Source of the DNA: Campylorhamphus procurvoides
Lineage: Eukaryota > Chordata > Aves > Passeriformes > Dendrocolaptidae
NCBI GenBank assembly: GCA_013396655.1
Contig: WBMV01000282.1
Location: 310,001-374,000 of the forward strand
DNA: 64,000 bases
Reading direction: 5' to 3'
The notes under the pieces are model-generated. The model ran no database searches, was not told the origin of the DNA, and was given only the letters and a program-made list of their open reading frames with translations. Numbering within the stretch: position 1 is the first letter of the stretch; each line of letters opens with the position of its first letter. Shown here piece by piece: positions 28,868 to 45,505 of this stretch. The position numbers and the translations under genes are program-made.

Positions 28868-29445
28868 TAGTTTTGGCTGGGATAAGGTTAACTTTCCTTA
28901 CAGAGGGTCATATGGTGGTATGTTTTGAATTTGTGATGAAAACAGTGTTGATAAGACACTGAGCACTGAACCTGTTGCTGAGCAGTGCTTACGCAGAGCC
29001 GAGGTCCTTGCTGTTCCTCACCTCCCCACCAGTGAGGAGGTGGGCAGTGCACAAAAAACTGGGAGGAGACACAGCTGGGACAGCTGATCCCAAGTGACCC
29101 AAGGGGTACCCCATACACTTTGATATCATGCTCCACAATAAAAACTGGGGAAAGGAGAGAAAGAGGGGCTTTCAGAGCTCTGGAGTTTGCATTCCCTGTA
29201 CCATTATTCATGGTGGAGCCCTACTTTCCTGGAAATAGCTAAACATTTGCCTGCCAATGGGAAATAGTGAATGAGTGCCTTGCCTTGTTCTGCTTGTATG
29301 TGCAGCTTTTGACTTGCTTATTAAACTCTACCTCAGTGCATGAGTTTTCTCACTTTTTCCATTTCGATTCTCTCCTCCATCCTGCTGTGAGGGGTATGAG
29401 CATGTGGCTGTGTGGGATTTATCTGCCTGATGGGGTTAACCTCAA
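28868..29445 (+). mobile_element. Avian ERV solo LTR (family B relative)
   Basis: The layout follows an avian ERVL-type LTR. The start is TTTTGGCTGGGATAAGG. The U3 contains GCTGAGCAGTGCTTACGCAG and GGAGACACAGCTGGGACAGC. A TATA-like CACAATAAAAACTGGGG, a polyadenylation-like TTATTAAACTC near 29320, and the U5 end GGGATTTATCTGCCTGATGG then GGGTTAACC follow. About 578 bp. The terminal dinucleotides have decayed and I see no clear target duplication, so it is older than the copy at 52180. No internal gag/pol sequence is present. Confidence 0.75.
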
Positions 29446-31008
29446 ATCTAAAGTATTATAGCTTATAGGCATTTTCTCTAGAAATGTGTTACAAAAAGCT
29501 CTTACCAACAGCAAACTGAAACAAGAAGTCAGCAATAAATGTAAGATAGTCTACTCTAATACAACATAATTAATTAATAGAAGTTTCTCAGAACATGAAA
29601 ATATGTGGTGAAAAGGCACTGCTTATGTAGTTGTTTTCCAGTACAATAGCCCTTACAGAAATTAATTATTGACTTGGAGGAAAATGAAGGTGTAAAAAAA
29701 AAGAAATATTCTCAGGGCATATGTTTGGCAATATGGAAAACTCAGAAGTCTAAGTTAGAGAAGTGCAAAATCTCAACCAGTTATGCTGATTCTTTGGAGT
29801 GTTTTTGCTGGAAACATTTTGAAAAACCTACATATATACATACATACATACATTTTAAATTTATGTTCTCACTGTATTTTAAATATAGTGCTGACCTACT
29901 TGTAGCTATCCTACATACTGAAATATACAAATCAAAACAACTAGCTTCACTCTTGATCCAAACAAGTAAAATAAATTTTTAGCTCTCTATTTCGTGCAAT
30001 GCCAACAGATGAAGAAATTAAGAAACCACTATGCCATGATGTTACATCAGCAAACAGATGGAAATCTTAGGTCTACCACCCTTTCACAGGCTGATGTAGC
30101 AGGAAATGCATCCCAGTGTTTTGAAAGCAGACATCTTCAGAGACTGCCACACACAGATAGACCTCCACCACTGCAAGAAACTTGATGCAGTGCAGCCAGG
30201 AGGGGGACCTCCATTGACTCAAATTCAAGTGTGGTAAAAGGAGACTAATCAAGCATGGCAAACTCTCAGTGTAAAATATGTGGAAAAAAGAAACAGGTTT
30301 GAACTTGAGAATCATGGCCAGTTGGTGGACAACACAAAAATTATGTATTGTAAATAATGAGGTAGATTCACTTAGAGATAGAAAAGATACTGTATTAACT
30401 CCCACAAATAAACAAGAAGGTATATGTTTTACCCCCAAATCAGAGGTAAGCAGTTTCTTGTAACAAATATGCTTAATGCATTAGACAACAAAACTGACTG
30501 AGTTGAATGCACATGCAAATGCTGGGGAGGACAAATCAGAGTAAGAGCAATTTAGCCCAGTGTCCTGGTTTAAGCGGTCGTGAATACTTAGGGACATAGC
30601 AGAAGATGACCTTTCCACATGTAATGTATTCATATTGCCCAGTAGACTTAGGTCAGAGCAGAGAAAAATCTTCCTTCTCTTCTTTATGGATAACACTATC
30701 ACAAAAGGTTGGATTGCTAAATGCTTTTAATTAAATGTTGTAAATGAGAAAGAATGACCTACAGTTTTATTGAACAAAATTAAAAAGTCATGGGAGTCAC
30801 CTTCACACAACAATTTGTCTGACCAGTTCACTGTTGACAAGAGGGGAGTTATAGAAGAATTATCGTAGAGTCACATGCCATGAATATAATCACCTCTCTT
30901 TTAACCAAACAAAACTATTAAGTAAAAATATGAATATTAAGTCTTGTTGAACACAAATAACCTCATTTTTAAATCAACTTGGTGACTATTAAACAACATT
31001 AACATGCA
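29446..31008. other. AT-rich intron, short (CATA)n repeat
   Basis: A (CATA)n microsatellite lies at 29829-29853. Otherwise no element or exon is recognised. Confidence 0.55.
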
Positions 31009-31080
31009 GAGAATCACAGAATAGTTAAGGTCGAAAGAGATCTCTGGAGACAATCTAGTCCAACCTCCTTCGCAGCTCAG
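31009..31080 (-). mobile_element. CR1 3' tail fragment, minus orientation
   Basis: Reads GAGAATCACAGAATAGTTAAGG, GATCTCTGGAGAC and TCTAGTCCAACCTCC, the reversed CR1 tail. It is separated by about 310 bp of non-CR1 sequence from the ORF2 remains to the right. Confidence 0.8.
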
Positions 31081-31392
31081 CTGTGCTCTGACTGAGCTCC
31101 AATTCCATGCAGCTTGGCTGTCCTCGATTCCCTCAGGACTGAGGCTCTGTACAGTTCGGCAGGGCTTGGCTCCCTGGTGGTTCCTGTACAGGGGCTGTTC
31201 CCAAGCACGCAGGGACAAGAGAAAGAGCAGGCACAGTTAATTTTACTTTCATTTCTCTCGCACTGCAGTGGGGATGTCGCCTCCTCCGGGGTGGCTCCAG
31301 CCCCCATGAGCCTGGCAACAGTTACACTTTTGTTGGATGCAGAAACAATTACATGTTCTCTTCCTGAGTTTATCAACGAGGAATTTGTGAGA
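31081..31392. other. Unidentified GC-richer block between CR1 pieces
   Basis: About 310 bp with noticeably higher GC than the rest of the intron and several CpGs (GATGTCGCCTCCTCCGGGG). ORFs of 60-99 codons are open on both strands. It does not read as CR1 where about 1 kb of CR1 RT should be. It could be an inserted LTR of another family. I cannot name it. Confidence 0.4.
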
Positions 31393-32530
31393 GAGTGTTG
31401 AAAGCCTTGCTGAAGTTCAGGTAGAGAACATCCACTGCTCTGCTCTCATTCATCTAGGTAGTTGTTTCATTGTAGAAGACAATCAGGTTGGTCAAGTCTG
31501 ATTTACCTTCAGTGAATCCATGCTATTTCTGATCATCTTCTTGTCATCCATATGGATAAACATGTCCTCCAGAATGAGCAGTCATGGATGCATCCTGTCA
31601 GAGCCCATGGACTTGTGGATGTAGGTTTGCTTAGGTGTTCTCTAATCCAATCCTCCTTAATCAAGGGAAAGTCTTCCTTCCAAGACCCCTTTACCCTGGT
31701 CTCCTGTGTCAGAGATCCCTGAGGACTGGTCTTGTCAGTGAAGACTGATGTAAAGAAGGCATTTGATAAATCTCTGCATCCTCTGTAACCAGGTTTCCCC
31801 ATCCGTTTACTAATGGACCCACATTATCCTTTGTTGTCCTTACGTTATTGATGTATTTGAAGAAGCCCTTCTTGTCCTTGACATTGTTGGCCAGATTTAA
31901 TTCCAGATGGGTTCTGGCCTTTCTTGTCTCTATATTCACGCCAAGTGGCCTGACCCTGCTTCCATCTCCTCTGAATTTCCTGCTTATGGTGGAATAATAA
32001 CTGGAGTTTTTTATTCATCTATGCAGGTCCCTTACCCCTTTTGCCCAATTTCTTGCTTGTTGGGATACATAATTCTTGAGGATGATTGGAAATGATCTTT
32101 GGATATCAACCCTTGGACCCCCATTCCCTGCAGGGCCTGTTTCCATGTGATTCTTCCAAGACCTCTGAGGAGGCTAAAGTCAGGTCTCTTGACTTTCCAT
32201 GGCTATAATCATATTTGCTGCTCTGCTTCTTCCTCGACCAATATTGAACTCCACAATCTCATGGTCATTACAGCCAAGGCTGATCTCAACCTTCCCAACT
32301 CCAGCAGGACCTTTCCTGTTCGTTAACATGAGGCTGAGCAGTACACCATTCCTGGAGGGATCCTCCAGTACCCATGTCAGAATGTCATCATCAGTACATT
32401 CCAGGAACCTCCCAGACAGCTTATGTTTCACCATGTTGCTTTTCCAGTAGATGTCAGGGTAGTTAAAGTTATTGTTTGACAATATATTGATAGATATGAT
32501 GGAAAAATAAAGAAAGTGAAATAACAAAAT
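31393..32530 (-). mobile_element. CR1 LINE ORF2 region, minus orientation
   Basis: Minus-strand readings give successive CR1 ORF2 pieces. SNAFFTSVFTDKTSPQGSL is the linker and LELNLANNVKDKKGFFKYIN follows the endonuclease. GKVEISLGCNDHEIVEFNI is the endonuclease SDH/NDHE motif, with the 'NFNYPDIYWKSNMVKHK' endonuclease segment at the right end. A deletion near 31555 joins distant parts of the RT. Broken frames, inactive. Confidence 0.88.
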
Positions 32531-35500
32531 TTGGTGATGATACTAGATTACACAAAACAAGGAGGTCTATCACTTGTGAAGAAATAAAGGTTCTGCAAAA
32601 CTGAGTGAGCAGCGAAATGAGAAATTAAATATATTGCATTTTCTAGGGAAATAATAAAATGGCATCAGATGAAGCGAGTAGAACTACAGTGAACAAAAGG
32701 AAATACTTCTTCATTGAAATGTCCTTGCCATAAAATATTCAAAAGACTAAAAAGGTATGTGGGCTTGAGAGGAAAACAAAGTCATGGATGAAAAAAATCC
32801 ATCAAGTTTTACTTACTCTAAACACACTGGATTTAGGAAGTCTCTACGAATTGTTAGGGAGTAAGAAAACAGTTTGAAGAAGTATCACTATATTGTTTGC
32901 TCTGTTTTCTTTATGTCATAACCAGTTAAATGAATCTCTATTATGATTGTGTACAGCTACTCTCATATTCTTACTATCTAGGGATTATAAAGAGGAAATT
33001 TGTGTTGAATCTATTGGTTGGGAGTTAGATAAAAATATTATTAACATATTTGGATAATATTGTCTGACTACAGTCAGAAAAAGTTTACAGTGAATTCTGG
33101 CCAACAAAGTAGGAAGAACATAAGAGTAAGATGCAGCACCAAGTATCATCTTGGCAGTAAATTAACAAGAAAGGTGCCCTAAGTTTCTGCAATGGATGCC
33201 CTTTTGCTCAATATGCTCAAGAGACATCTGAAATAGAAATGATCTTGAATTACAAAACTTGTCAATAACCCACTATCAGCAGAAATGGAATCAGAACAAA
33301 GGAAGTTGTGCTGTATTAGTAAACTGTTGCTCAGTGGGGTTGCACAAAAAGAAGGGTTCAAATATTTTAAAATAAAAAGCAGCATTTGCATTTATTTGAG
33401 CTGATCATGACACTCACACAGATTAAAATAATTTGAAGGGATTTTTGCCATTAGTGTGACTCTCTGCTTGCCATTCTTCCTGCAAAATAAAGTTAGGATG
33501 CATAACGAACAGAATTGGGGGTATTAGAATCCAATGACACAAATTATTGCTACTATGATCCTGTCTAGTTACTGCACCACAAAACACACACAAAGAGAAC
33601 AAACACATGATGACAAACAGAGAGGAGAGTAGGTACAAGAGCTACAGAAATCATGACAATGAAAATACAAGAGATTATATACTAAAATTAATAAACTGAA
33701 CAGTTCAGAAAGGAGAAATTTGTCATAGATTTAATTTCGGATTATGATGTGCAGAAAGTACAAAAGCTTCAGTTCCACCTTTCTAATAAAAGAAGGACTA
33801 CGTAGTATTTAACTAAAAAAGCAGATCAAACATCTTGTGAAACACAAAACTACACAACGAAACTGTCTACAATCTAATTGAGAACTTTTGGTTTGTTTTT
33901 TTTTTTTTAAATAATTCTATAATATTAACAGGAAGAATTAAAACCATGTTTTTTTGGTAGAATGGATATGAAGACATATGTTTCATAGATAAGCTACTCT
34001 CACAACTTGTCAAGATGAGACCTTTATGAAGCCTGTGTTATGGCAAATGTATCTTATTTCACACATACATCTGAAATTCATGTTTCCAGATATAGAGGAC
34101 TAACAATGGATTAAACTATCTACCTAATTCAGATCATTCAGTATCCTGTCACCAGTAGAAAAGTAAAGGCTGTTAGGCAGTTAGTCATGGAAAAATATCT
34201 CTGTGCCATCTGCGACAGAAACCCTCAGATGTGTCTGCAACTCAGTGCTTACTGCTAGGAAAATAGGAAGAAAATGTGGATCACAAACTCCAGAAGGCTA
34301 CCCCAGGCTGCCACAGCGGTTGAAGCAAGATGAAAGTCATGCTTTAAGCAAAAAGAAGTCTTTTGAAATACTAGGTGTCAGAGTGTAAATCCCATGTCCT
34401 AAAATTAGATCATCGATGCAGAAAATCGAATAAGCAAGTCTACTTTGCTTCAAATTCACTTTTTACCTACACTGCTATCTAACTTGGCATCTTAAACAAT
34501 CCCCTTCTACAACTTATCATTACACTCCAGACAGTGCAACCTTCTTGAAATTTATTTTCTTACAGATATAAAATTAGAGAATGTCTGATGTATTATTATA
34601 CAGATTTGTCCTGGCAGTGGGCAGAAATATCAGAAGGTTTTAAAGAGTGTGCAGCCAGTTATTTAGGTAAAAACAAAACAGACGCACCACATTAAAAAAA
34701 CATTCCCTCAGATTTGGCTACAGCTCAGAAACCAAAGGTGTGATATCAGTACCCAACAGAACTAGACTGCCCTGAGGATAGTTTCCTCTGTTTCAGAGAA
34801 CTGAAATCTGACCTAAACAGAAGTTCAGCTTACCCACGGGATGCTAATACGGAGTCGTTTTGTACTGTGTTTATATTACTGATTTAATTTCTTAAAATAC
34901 TTTTTTCCTATTAATCTCCACCATGATCATTTACATTACTAATCCCACAAATTCTGTCATACAGTTGTTTTGAGAAAGTGTATAAGAAGTATTCAACCTT
35001 GCACATTTGTCAAAAGTTACAAGATGAAGGTAGTGTATATGAAAGCTATTGCATTTTAAATTCTCATGTATAGTTTTCCAAGAACTGTAGTACTCCCATG
35101 CTAGATTCTCAAGGGTTTTTGTGAATTTAAATAAATTCACAAGTATCCAAAATCTTATTTCACAAAAATGAGTTTCTAGTCTTTAAAGGCTATGCCATGG
35201 TTTTATTTTGCTTGTATTTTTTATTTTGTATTTTATTCTGTATAGCTGGTTTTATATTCAATTATAGATGAAGACAGCGTAGTTCCAGTGTTTGAATATG
35301 CTGGGGATTGTTTCTCTACTACTGTTTAGATAGGTACTTCTTTTCTCTTCACCATGGCTTTGGGGATAGAAGTGCTAGTATAACAATATGGCACCATTTC
35401 CTGAAATATTGAATCATCCAAATTACTCACATAACTTGTCAACAGTAAGAATAATAATAAAAAAGTCATCAAAATTGTGATTTGAAAATAATTAACTTAA

Positions 35501-35562
35501 AATTTCAGATTTCTGAATATTTCATGTTTTTACTTAATAAAACTACACATATATTTGAACCA
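32531..35562. other. AT-rich intron, nothing firm
   Basis: Reads at 32530-32760 faintly resemble the 3' part of an old LINE (a KFGDDTRLH-like stretch and GGAAATACTTCTTCATTG), but too little is preserved to call. No exon signature is seen. Confidence 0.45.
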
Positions 35563-35652
35563 TAAAAAAAACCAAACAAACCAAACCATAACCAAACCAA
35601 ACAAAAAACCCCAACAAAACAAACAAAAACCAACCCAATCAAACAAACATAA
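35563..35652. repeat. CA-rich low-complexity tract (CCAAA/AAAC)
   Basis: Irregular CCAAACAAACC units of about 90 bp, A and C only on the + strand. It is the mirror strand of the GT tract at 9967-10215. Confidence 0.85.
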
Positions 35653-39317
<3,665 letters not shown>

Positions 39318-40929
39318 TTAAGCATTTTTTTATGTTTGTTTTTACATTCATTACATTCAGGTCACACTAAATTAGTTATCTACTGGCAGGCTATTCAAGA
39401 CTGCTAATGAGTTCCCAGTGACTGCAGATTTGATAGCACTCTATGAACACACGTAACTACAGCTCATGTTGTCTTGATGTATTTCATCTCTGTTTCACTT
39501 GCTGGTCCAGAAAGACGTGCAACTTCCTTAATCCTGAACCATCTCTGGCAGTCCTGTGTGCGTGATTCAGATACATGCAAACACATCAAAGGCACTGGAA
39601 GCCCATAATGAGGCTTTACTCGGATTCTTTGATTTCTCCGGTATACAACTACCCACCTTGGAATACATGCCTTGCATATTTAAAAGGAAGATGTTATTCT
39701 TAAACAGCAGCACTATTATGATGGTCTGTGTGTTCCCTGCACTCTCTTGCCTCCCTTCATCACCTCTACCACAACAAAGGAAGAACAGCCTGACATTTAC
39801 TCCTTCACTAAGAAAAATAATAAATGTCACAACTTTTAAAACTTCTAATGTTGCAGGATAGTGATTTATTAGAAAGAACTAACCTTGATTTTTCTTTACT
39901 TTTTTTTACACTTTTCATATTGTTTGCAAAAATGTGGAAGTCAGTGAAACGCCAAATATTGACTCTCTTTGCTGAATGAAATAGTATTCACAGGAAAAAG
40001 GAAATGTTGGGAAAGCTGCAGTTTTATGTCATATTGCTTTTTTTCCACAAAACTTTGTCTCAAATTTTGTAAGAGTTTGTAATATGAAACAGAATGATGA
40101 AAAGTTCCAAAACATTTTCCATTTTCATAAAATGAATCATAAACACAGGAGTGTATAAGAAAGAAAACTGTTCTTTTTTTTTTTTTTTTGCAGTTCTAAC
40201 CATTCTTTAAAGCTAGCTGAAACTTCAAATGTACTATTTTAAATATATTTTGCAGTTAATTTTAGTTCTTCCCTCTGGTCTTTTTTAGCTTGTTTCTGTA
40301 TGAAATACTCTGCTGTGGGAGAAATTCATGTCTGTTTCCCACATCTGTGTTCACAGATGGAGCTACTACAAAGACTCTTGCCAGAATGAACGAGTAAATG
40401 CCTGGCCAAATGTATTAACTGCTCATTCCTGCACTAAGGGAAAGTGTTTTCACTAAGCTCAGTCTTTGCCAAATTAGTAGATTAACAGGATGTTCTTCAG
40501 AAACAACACTGATGTAATGGCTAGCAGTGTTTTGTAATTGTCACTGGTGACTGACAGTACAGTTTTTGAATATTAAGGACATTGAGAATATTAATCTCTC
40601 TATTATGTCAAACTGAATAATTCCTATGATAAACACCCATCAAAACTGTCAGCATTTTTATTTTCTGAAATGAATTATAAATACACATTTTTAAATCCAC
40701 AGTTTTAACAAACAATACTTTCCAATTAAACTGTACATGAGGAAAAAAAACACCATTTGAAAATGCATTTTTAAAAAAATATCGCTTGTTGCTCTTTGGT
40801 TTAAGCCCATAGGGATCCCTGTAAAATATTTGGAAAGGGGTCGCAGAGCAATAAGATTCATAAAAATAGCAGACCAATGTGAAGGAAATTATTTAAAATA
40901 ATAACACAATTCTGCAGTTGTGAATTATT

Positions 40930-41030
40930 TTCTCTTTCTTTCTTTTTCTTTCTTTCTTCCTTTCTTTCCTTCCTTCCTTCCTTTCTTTCTTTCTTTCTTT
41001 CTTTCTCTCTCTCTCTTTCTCTCTTTCTTT

Positions 41031-41093
<63 letters not shown>

Positions 41094-41114
41094 ATCTTTC
41101 TGTCTTTCTTTCTG
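40930..41114. repeat. (TTTC)n microsatellite, about 185 bp
   Basis: Tandem TTTC units with TTCC and CTCTCT interruptions. The central stretch of about 60 bp is uninterrupted. In the CSMD3 transcript it is a (GAAA)n purine run about 1.7 kb upstream of the CUB exon acceptor. The frame encoding only F, L and S is spurious. Such tracts are length-polymorphic. Confidence 0.97.
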
Positions 41115-43099
41115 TGGGTTTATGTGGCTTCCTCTACCCTGGATTTAGTACCTAGATTCCTCTCCTGGAAGTAGGTTCTTACATCTTCCCTTTCAAAAGC
41201 TCAACAGTGAACACTGTCAGCAGTAGAAATGGACCAATGTGATTATGAAGTCTCTCTTTTTATTGAAAAACTTAACAGTTACAACACCCAGCAGGGTGTT
41301 TTCCACCTCTTCCTCTATGACTCCAGAACTACCCCTCCCATATACTAGTGACATACATTCTCTCCCTGAAGGCTGGAACAGAGGATGTTCAGAAGGTTCC
41401 AACACTCTCCATTTGCTGGAGACAGTCTGGGAGACTGGATATGTGCACACTCTACTAAAGCCTACTAAAAGTTTGAGTTTCATGTTTGGTGCACTGGATT
41501 TTCCAAATGTGTGTTACAGAAACCCATGCCCAGATGCATATTGCATTAAAAGCCACCTGCAGCAACTGGCAGGCCAAGCTGCTGAAAGCAAACTTCCAAA
41601 CATCCTGAAAAGTGCTGTGACTAACGTAGGAAAGAGGACCCACCATTTCTTTTCCTTCTTCTCCTCTATTCCTTGGTAATGACACTTAACATATGCCTTC
41701 AGATTAGTCATATTGTCAAACAGACAAAAAATGTACAGCATTCAGTTTTAAGTTTACTTGAGTGCCAGGCTCACTAGGCTGGAACAGACTCACATTGCTG
41801 GGTCCAATGTATATATAGCTCAGAACGATAGGCACCCAGGGAAACTTAATGGCAAGTTCTGAAAAGGCTTTGGAGTTTCGCTACTTCTGTGATTAACATC
41901 AGCAGATTAGGAATAATCAGGACTGCAGTTATCAATTTAGGAAGTATAATTCTATTGAAATGCCAGTTAACTTCAGTTTTTGGTTTTGAACCTTCCTATC
42001 AAGCAACACCCAGTAAAACTAGCAGATTAAATACTTAATCAGGTCTCCTGATTAACTCTGATAAATTGGAAGATAAATGTTTCTACATGATTAACATGTA
42101 AACCAGACATATTCAAACCAATATTCTTCAGCAATTTTCTGGGAGAAAGATAATTATTTTAAAATCTAAAATCCTAAAATTAAATGATACAACAACTGAT
42201 TTATTTGATATGCATCATATTTCAGACAAAGACTGCATGGCTCACAGAAGAAAAGATTTACATGCTTTTTACAGTACTCAATTATGTTCCATCTTCCATA
42301 TAATTTTGTTATGTATTTCCATTCTAATAACTTCACCATTGATACTTCTAATCACTGAATAATCATTTCACTGATAAACAAAAAAAAACCAAAAAACCTG
42401 TGGCTGATTATACAAAATGTACTAAAACCCTGTTAATTAATGGGGTATTTCTTTTTTGTTTTTCCATGATCTGCATAGTAATAATTATTTAAAATTATTT
42501 ACCTAATTATTTACAGAGCAGATTCTCTCATCATATGTTAACACTGGAAAATTCTAATTAGCTTTTTTATTAAAGATTTTTTTTTTCAGAATTACTTTAC
42601 ATTTATGACAAGTTTAATATTGTAATTTAATCATTTCTCTCCATCAGAATTCTTGTCATCAGAAATACTTTTATGAAATACTAACATCTTCAATAAATTA
42701 CAATCTGGACACTTTTATCATATTACTCAAAATTTAAAATATGATTTTCATGTGCCTCAATATGTTACTGTAATTCAATAACAATACTTCAGTTAGATTT
42801 TAATGAGACCTGGTGAATTGGTTGTTAATAAGGGTCCTTTCCAAATGAGAGGATATTGCATATAATTTAGGCATCTAAGAACAGTCAAAATTGAAGTCCA
42901 GCATCATCAGAAATATATTTTTAATGATTGGTACTGCTTATAAAATAGAAATTACGGTACTTCCCCACTTCTCAAATTTATTATAGGTAGCAATTAACAC
43001 ATCTACAATCCACTGAAGAGACTTTGCATTATCCTAAAGCAATTGCACCTGAAATACCTGAGCAAATCCTTGTCTTTTCATTGGTAAGAATCCTGCAAT
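41115..43099. other. Intron, no recognised element
   Basis: Overlapping ORFs on both strands at 41217-41741 fall in a less AT-rich block just past the microsatellite. I recognise no protein or repeat in it. The rest is AT-rich. Confidence 0.5.
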
Positions 43100-43300
43100 C
43101 AGATATTTAGGTTGGAAAAGACCTTTGAAACCATCAACTATGACGGTTAAGCCAGGACTTCCAAGTCTACAACTAAACCATTTCCTTAAACACCACATCT
43201 ACACATCTTCCAAACACCTCTAGAGATGGTGACTCCACCACTTTCCTGGGCAGCCTCTTCCATTGCTTGACATTGGAACAATGTGCAATCTTCTGACAGT
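43100..43300 (-). mobile_element. CR1 3' fragment, minus orientation (left arm of composite)
   Basis: Reads ATTTAGGTTGGAAAAGACC, TTTGAAACCATCAACTATG, CCAAACACCTCTAGAGATGG and TTTCCTGGGCAGCCTCTTCC, the reversed CR1 3'-UTR. The terminal octamers are decayed. Confidence 0.8.
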
Positions 43301-43735
43301 GGTCAGGAAAGAAAGGCCAAGGATAGTGTACCCCCTGATAAACAAGAAGGGACAACTGGTGACAAGGGTTTTAGAGAAGGCCAAGGTACTCAATGAGGTC
43401 TTTGACTAAGTCTTCACTGGCAATCTGGCTCCCCAATTCTCTCCAGTCACCAATATTCTGTCTGGGAGTGGGGGAAGGTCCATCCCACTGTAAGCAAAGA
43501 GCAGGTTTGAGACCACTTGATGAAATTGTGAAACCACAAATCTACAAGGCCTGAGTATGTGCATCCCAAGATCCTGAGGGAACTGGCTGATGTTGTTGCC
43601 AGGTCACTCACCATCATATTTGAAAAGTCATGGCAGTCAGGAGAGTGGAAAAAGGGAAACATCACACCAATTTTTAAAAAGGAGAGAAAGGAAGATTTGG
43701 TGAACTACAGACCTGTGAGCTTCGCCTCTTTCTTT
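43301..43735 (+). mobile_element. CR1 ORF2 fragment, plus orientation (middle of composite)
   Basis: In the + frames it reads [20 protein letters not shown], then [17 protein letters not shown] and a NYRPVSFAS motif, the CR1 reverse-transcriptase start. Preceding text (AAGGCCAAGGTACTCAATG) matches the endonuclease-RT linker. It sits between two minus-oriented CR1 pieces. Confidence 0.85.
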
Positions 43736-43860
43736 ACCCCCCAGCAGATCAACACTCATGTCCGACTCAGTGTTGTCTCCAAACTAAGGGTGTACTCGAA
43801 TCCCTTGCCCAGACCATTGACAAAGATATTAAATGCAATCAATGAAATGCAGAAAGGATA
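43736..43860 (-). mobile_element. CR1 internal fragment, minus orientation (right arm of composite)
   Basis: Reads TCAGTGTTGTCTCCAAACTA, AATCCCTTGCCCAGACC and ATTGACAAAGATATTAAATG, the reverse of the CR1 region where ORF2 encodes the 'FADD' block. It resumes the minus orientation after the plus-oriented middle. Confidence 0.65.
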
Positions 43861-45400
43861 GAATGATTACAAAACTAATTAAAAATAGATAGCCAGACAA
43901 TCTATCTTCTGAAAGACAAAACTAAGGGACAATTAATGATAAAAATCTGTAAATCCTGAAAAACCTGTATGTTCTGTTCAAAGTTTTGCAATTACTAATA
44001 TTAATGAGACAAAATTAGAACAGAAAAAGAGGTAAACCTTAGTTTTAGGGTACTCAAACCAACTAATTAGTGATATCATTTTTATGGTGAATAATAGAAA
44101 ACTACAGGATACTGAGCTGTTTTAATACATTTCCATTAAATATACTGCAGGGAATATAATCCTAAGGAATCCTAATCTTGCTATTCTTTTGTTTTATGAT
44201 TAATATATTTTGTACTAAACTTATCACAGTTGCTTCTGTTCTTACCTGTGTTTCAATTTCTAACTCAATTTCTAACTCATAACATCAGGCACCTGTTGAG
44301 AGATCAGTTTATTGAAAACTAACAGCTAAATAGTATTTGACTTTTAATATTTTTTCTAAATATTAGACAATCCCTGTAAAATATGGTTGCTAAGCAATAA
44401 ATCACTTTTGTGGGAGGGGGAGGCTTGGTTTGGGGTCTTTTTGGTTTTTTTTGGGTTTTCCCCCATAAAAAATGAGTCGTGTACGAAAAAAAACACAAAC
44501 AATGTACTTTGAAGCATTCATTTATCCTACAAAATATTGAATTATTTATTCAGAATGGAACTGGAGCGACATAAAATGACAGATGACAAGTAAGACTAAT
44601 TACAGTGTTATGCATATTTTCAAGTAACTGTAGAATAACTAATCACTGACTTAAAATACTATCTTCAAAATTTTGCAAACTAAGTAATGTTTCTGAATTT
44701 TTCTTCTTGAGACAGTTATTATCATTGCAACAAATTAAGTATATGAGAAATAGGGATTCTGAAATTAATCAGTGATTCTATATATTGTATAGATTGTATC
44801 TATATATCTGGGCTCACACATTTCAGGAGAGTGTCAATGGATTATAAAAGTTTTATCCAGTACTCAGTGCATATTTGCAACATGTGGTTTAGGTAATATC
44901 CTATGCAACTTCTCTCTGTAGTAATTTTTGTCACTATATTAACATGTTTTTTGAGTTATCTTAACGGTCAACAAGCACTTACTTAAAGGTCAAGATCTGA
45001 AAGCACACCTTTTGTCATGCTAACCTTGCTATGAGATTGTAAAGTTTAGGTATAAATTGTCCATTTATCTATTTTCAATTATGTTCTCATACATTTTTAA
45101 TTTTAGAATACAAATAAAGGGAGCAAATAGCACTTAAAATTTGTCTACATATGAATGTATTTTAAAATTCCTGATTTTAGCTTATCTATTTCTTTTGTGA
45201 TATCCAGCTCATCCCTTTCTGACTTCAGACTAGCAAACATGTAACAATGTATTTAAACTGTCACCTTCAGTAATTTTAAAAGCTCAGCAAGATTAGTTTT
45301 TCTTATTTACTAATCATACTAATTATTTAATGTCATAAAAAACACATTAATGATATTCTTCAACACATATTGCATGCAAATTGTAATTGCGAAAGACTTA

Positions 45401-45505
<105 letters not shown>

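Noticed and set aside
40920..41174. 84-codon ORF rich in F, L and S
   Set aside because: Pure (TTTC)n microsatellite readthrough.
41217..41741. Cluster of overlapping ORFs after the microsatellite
   Set aside because: ORFs on both strands, no recognisable domain, no splice context, and no similarity noticed to repeats here. Treated as chance.
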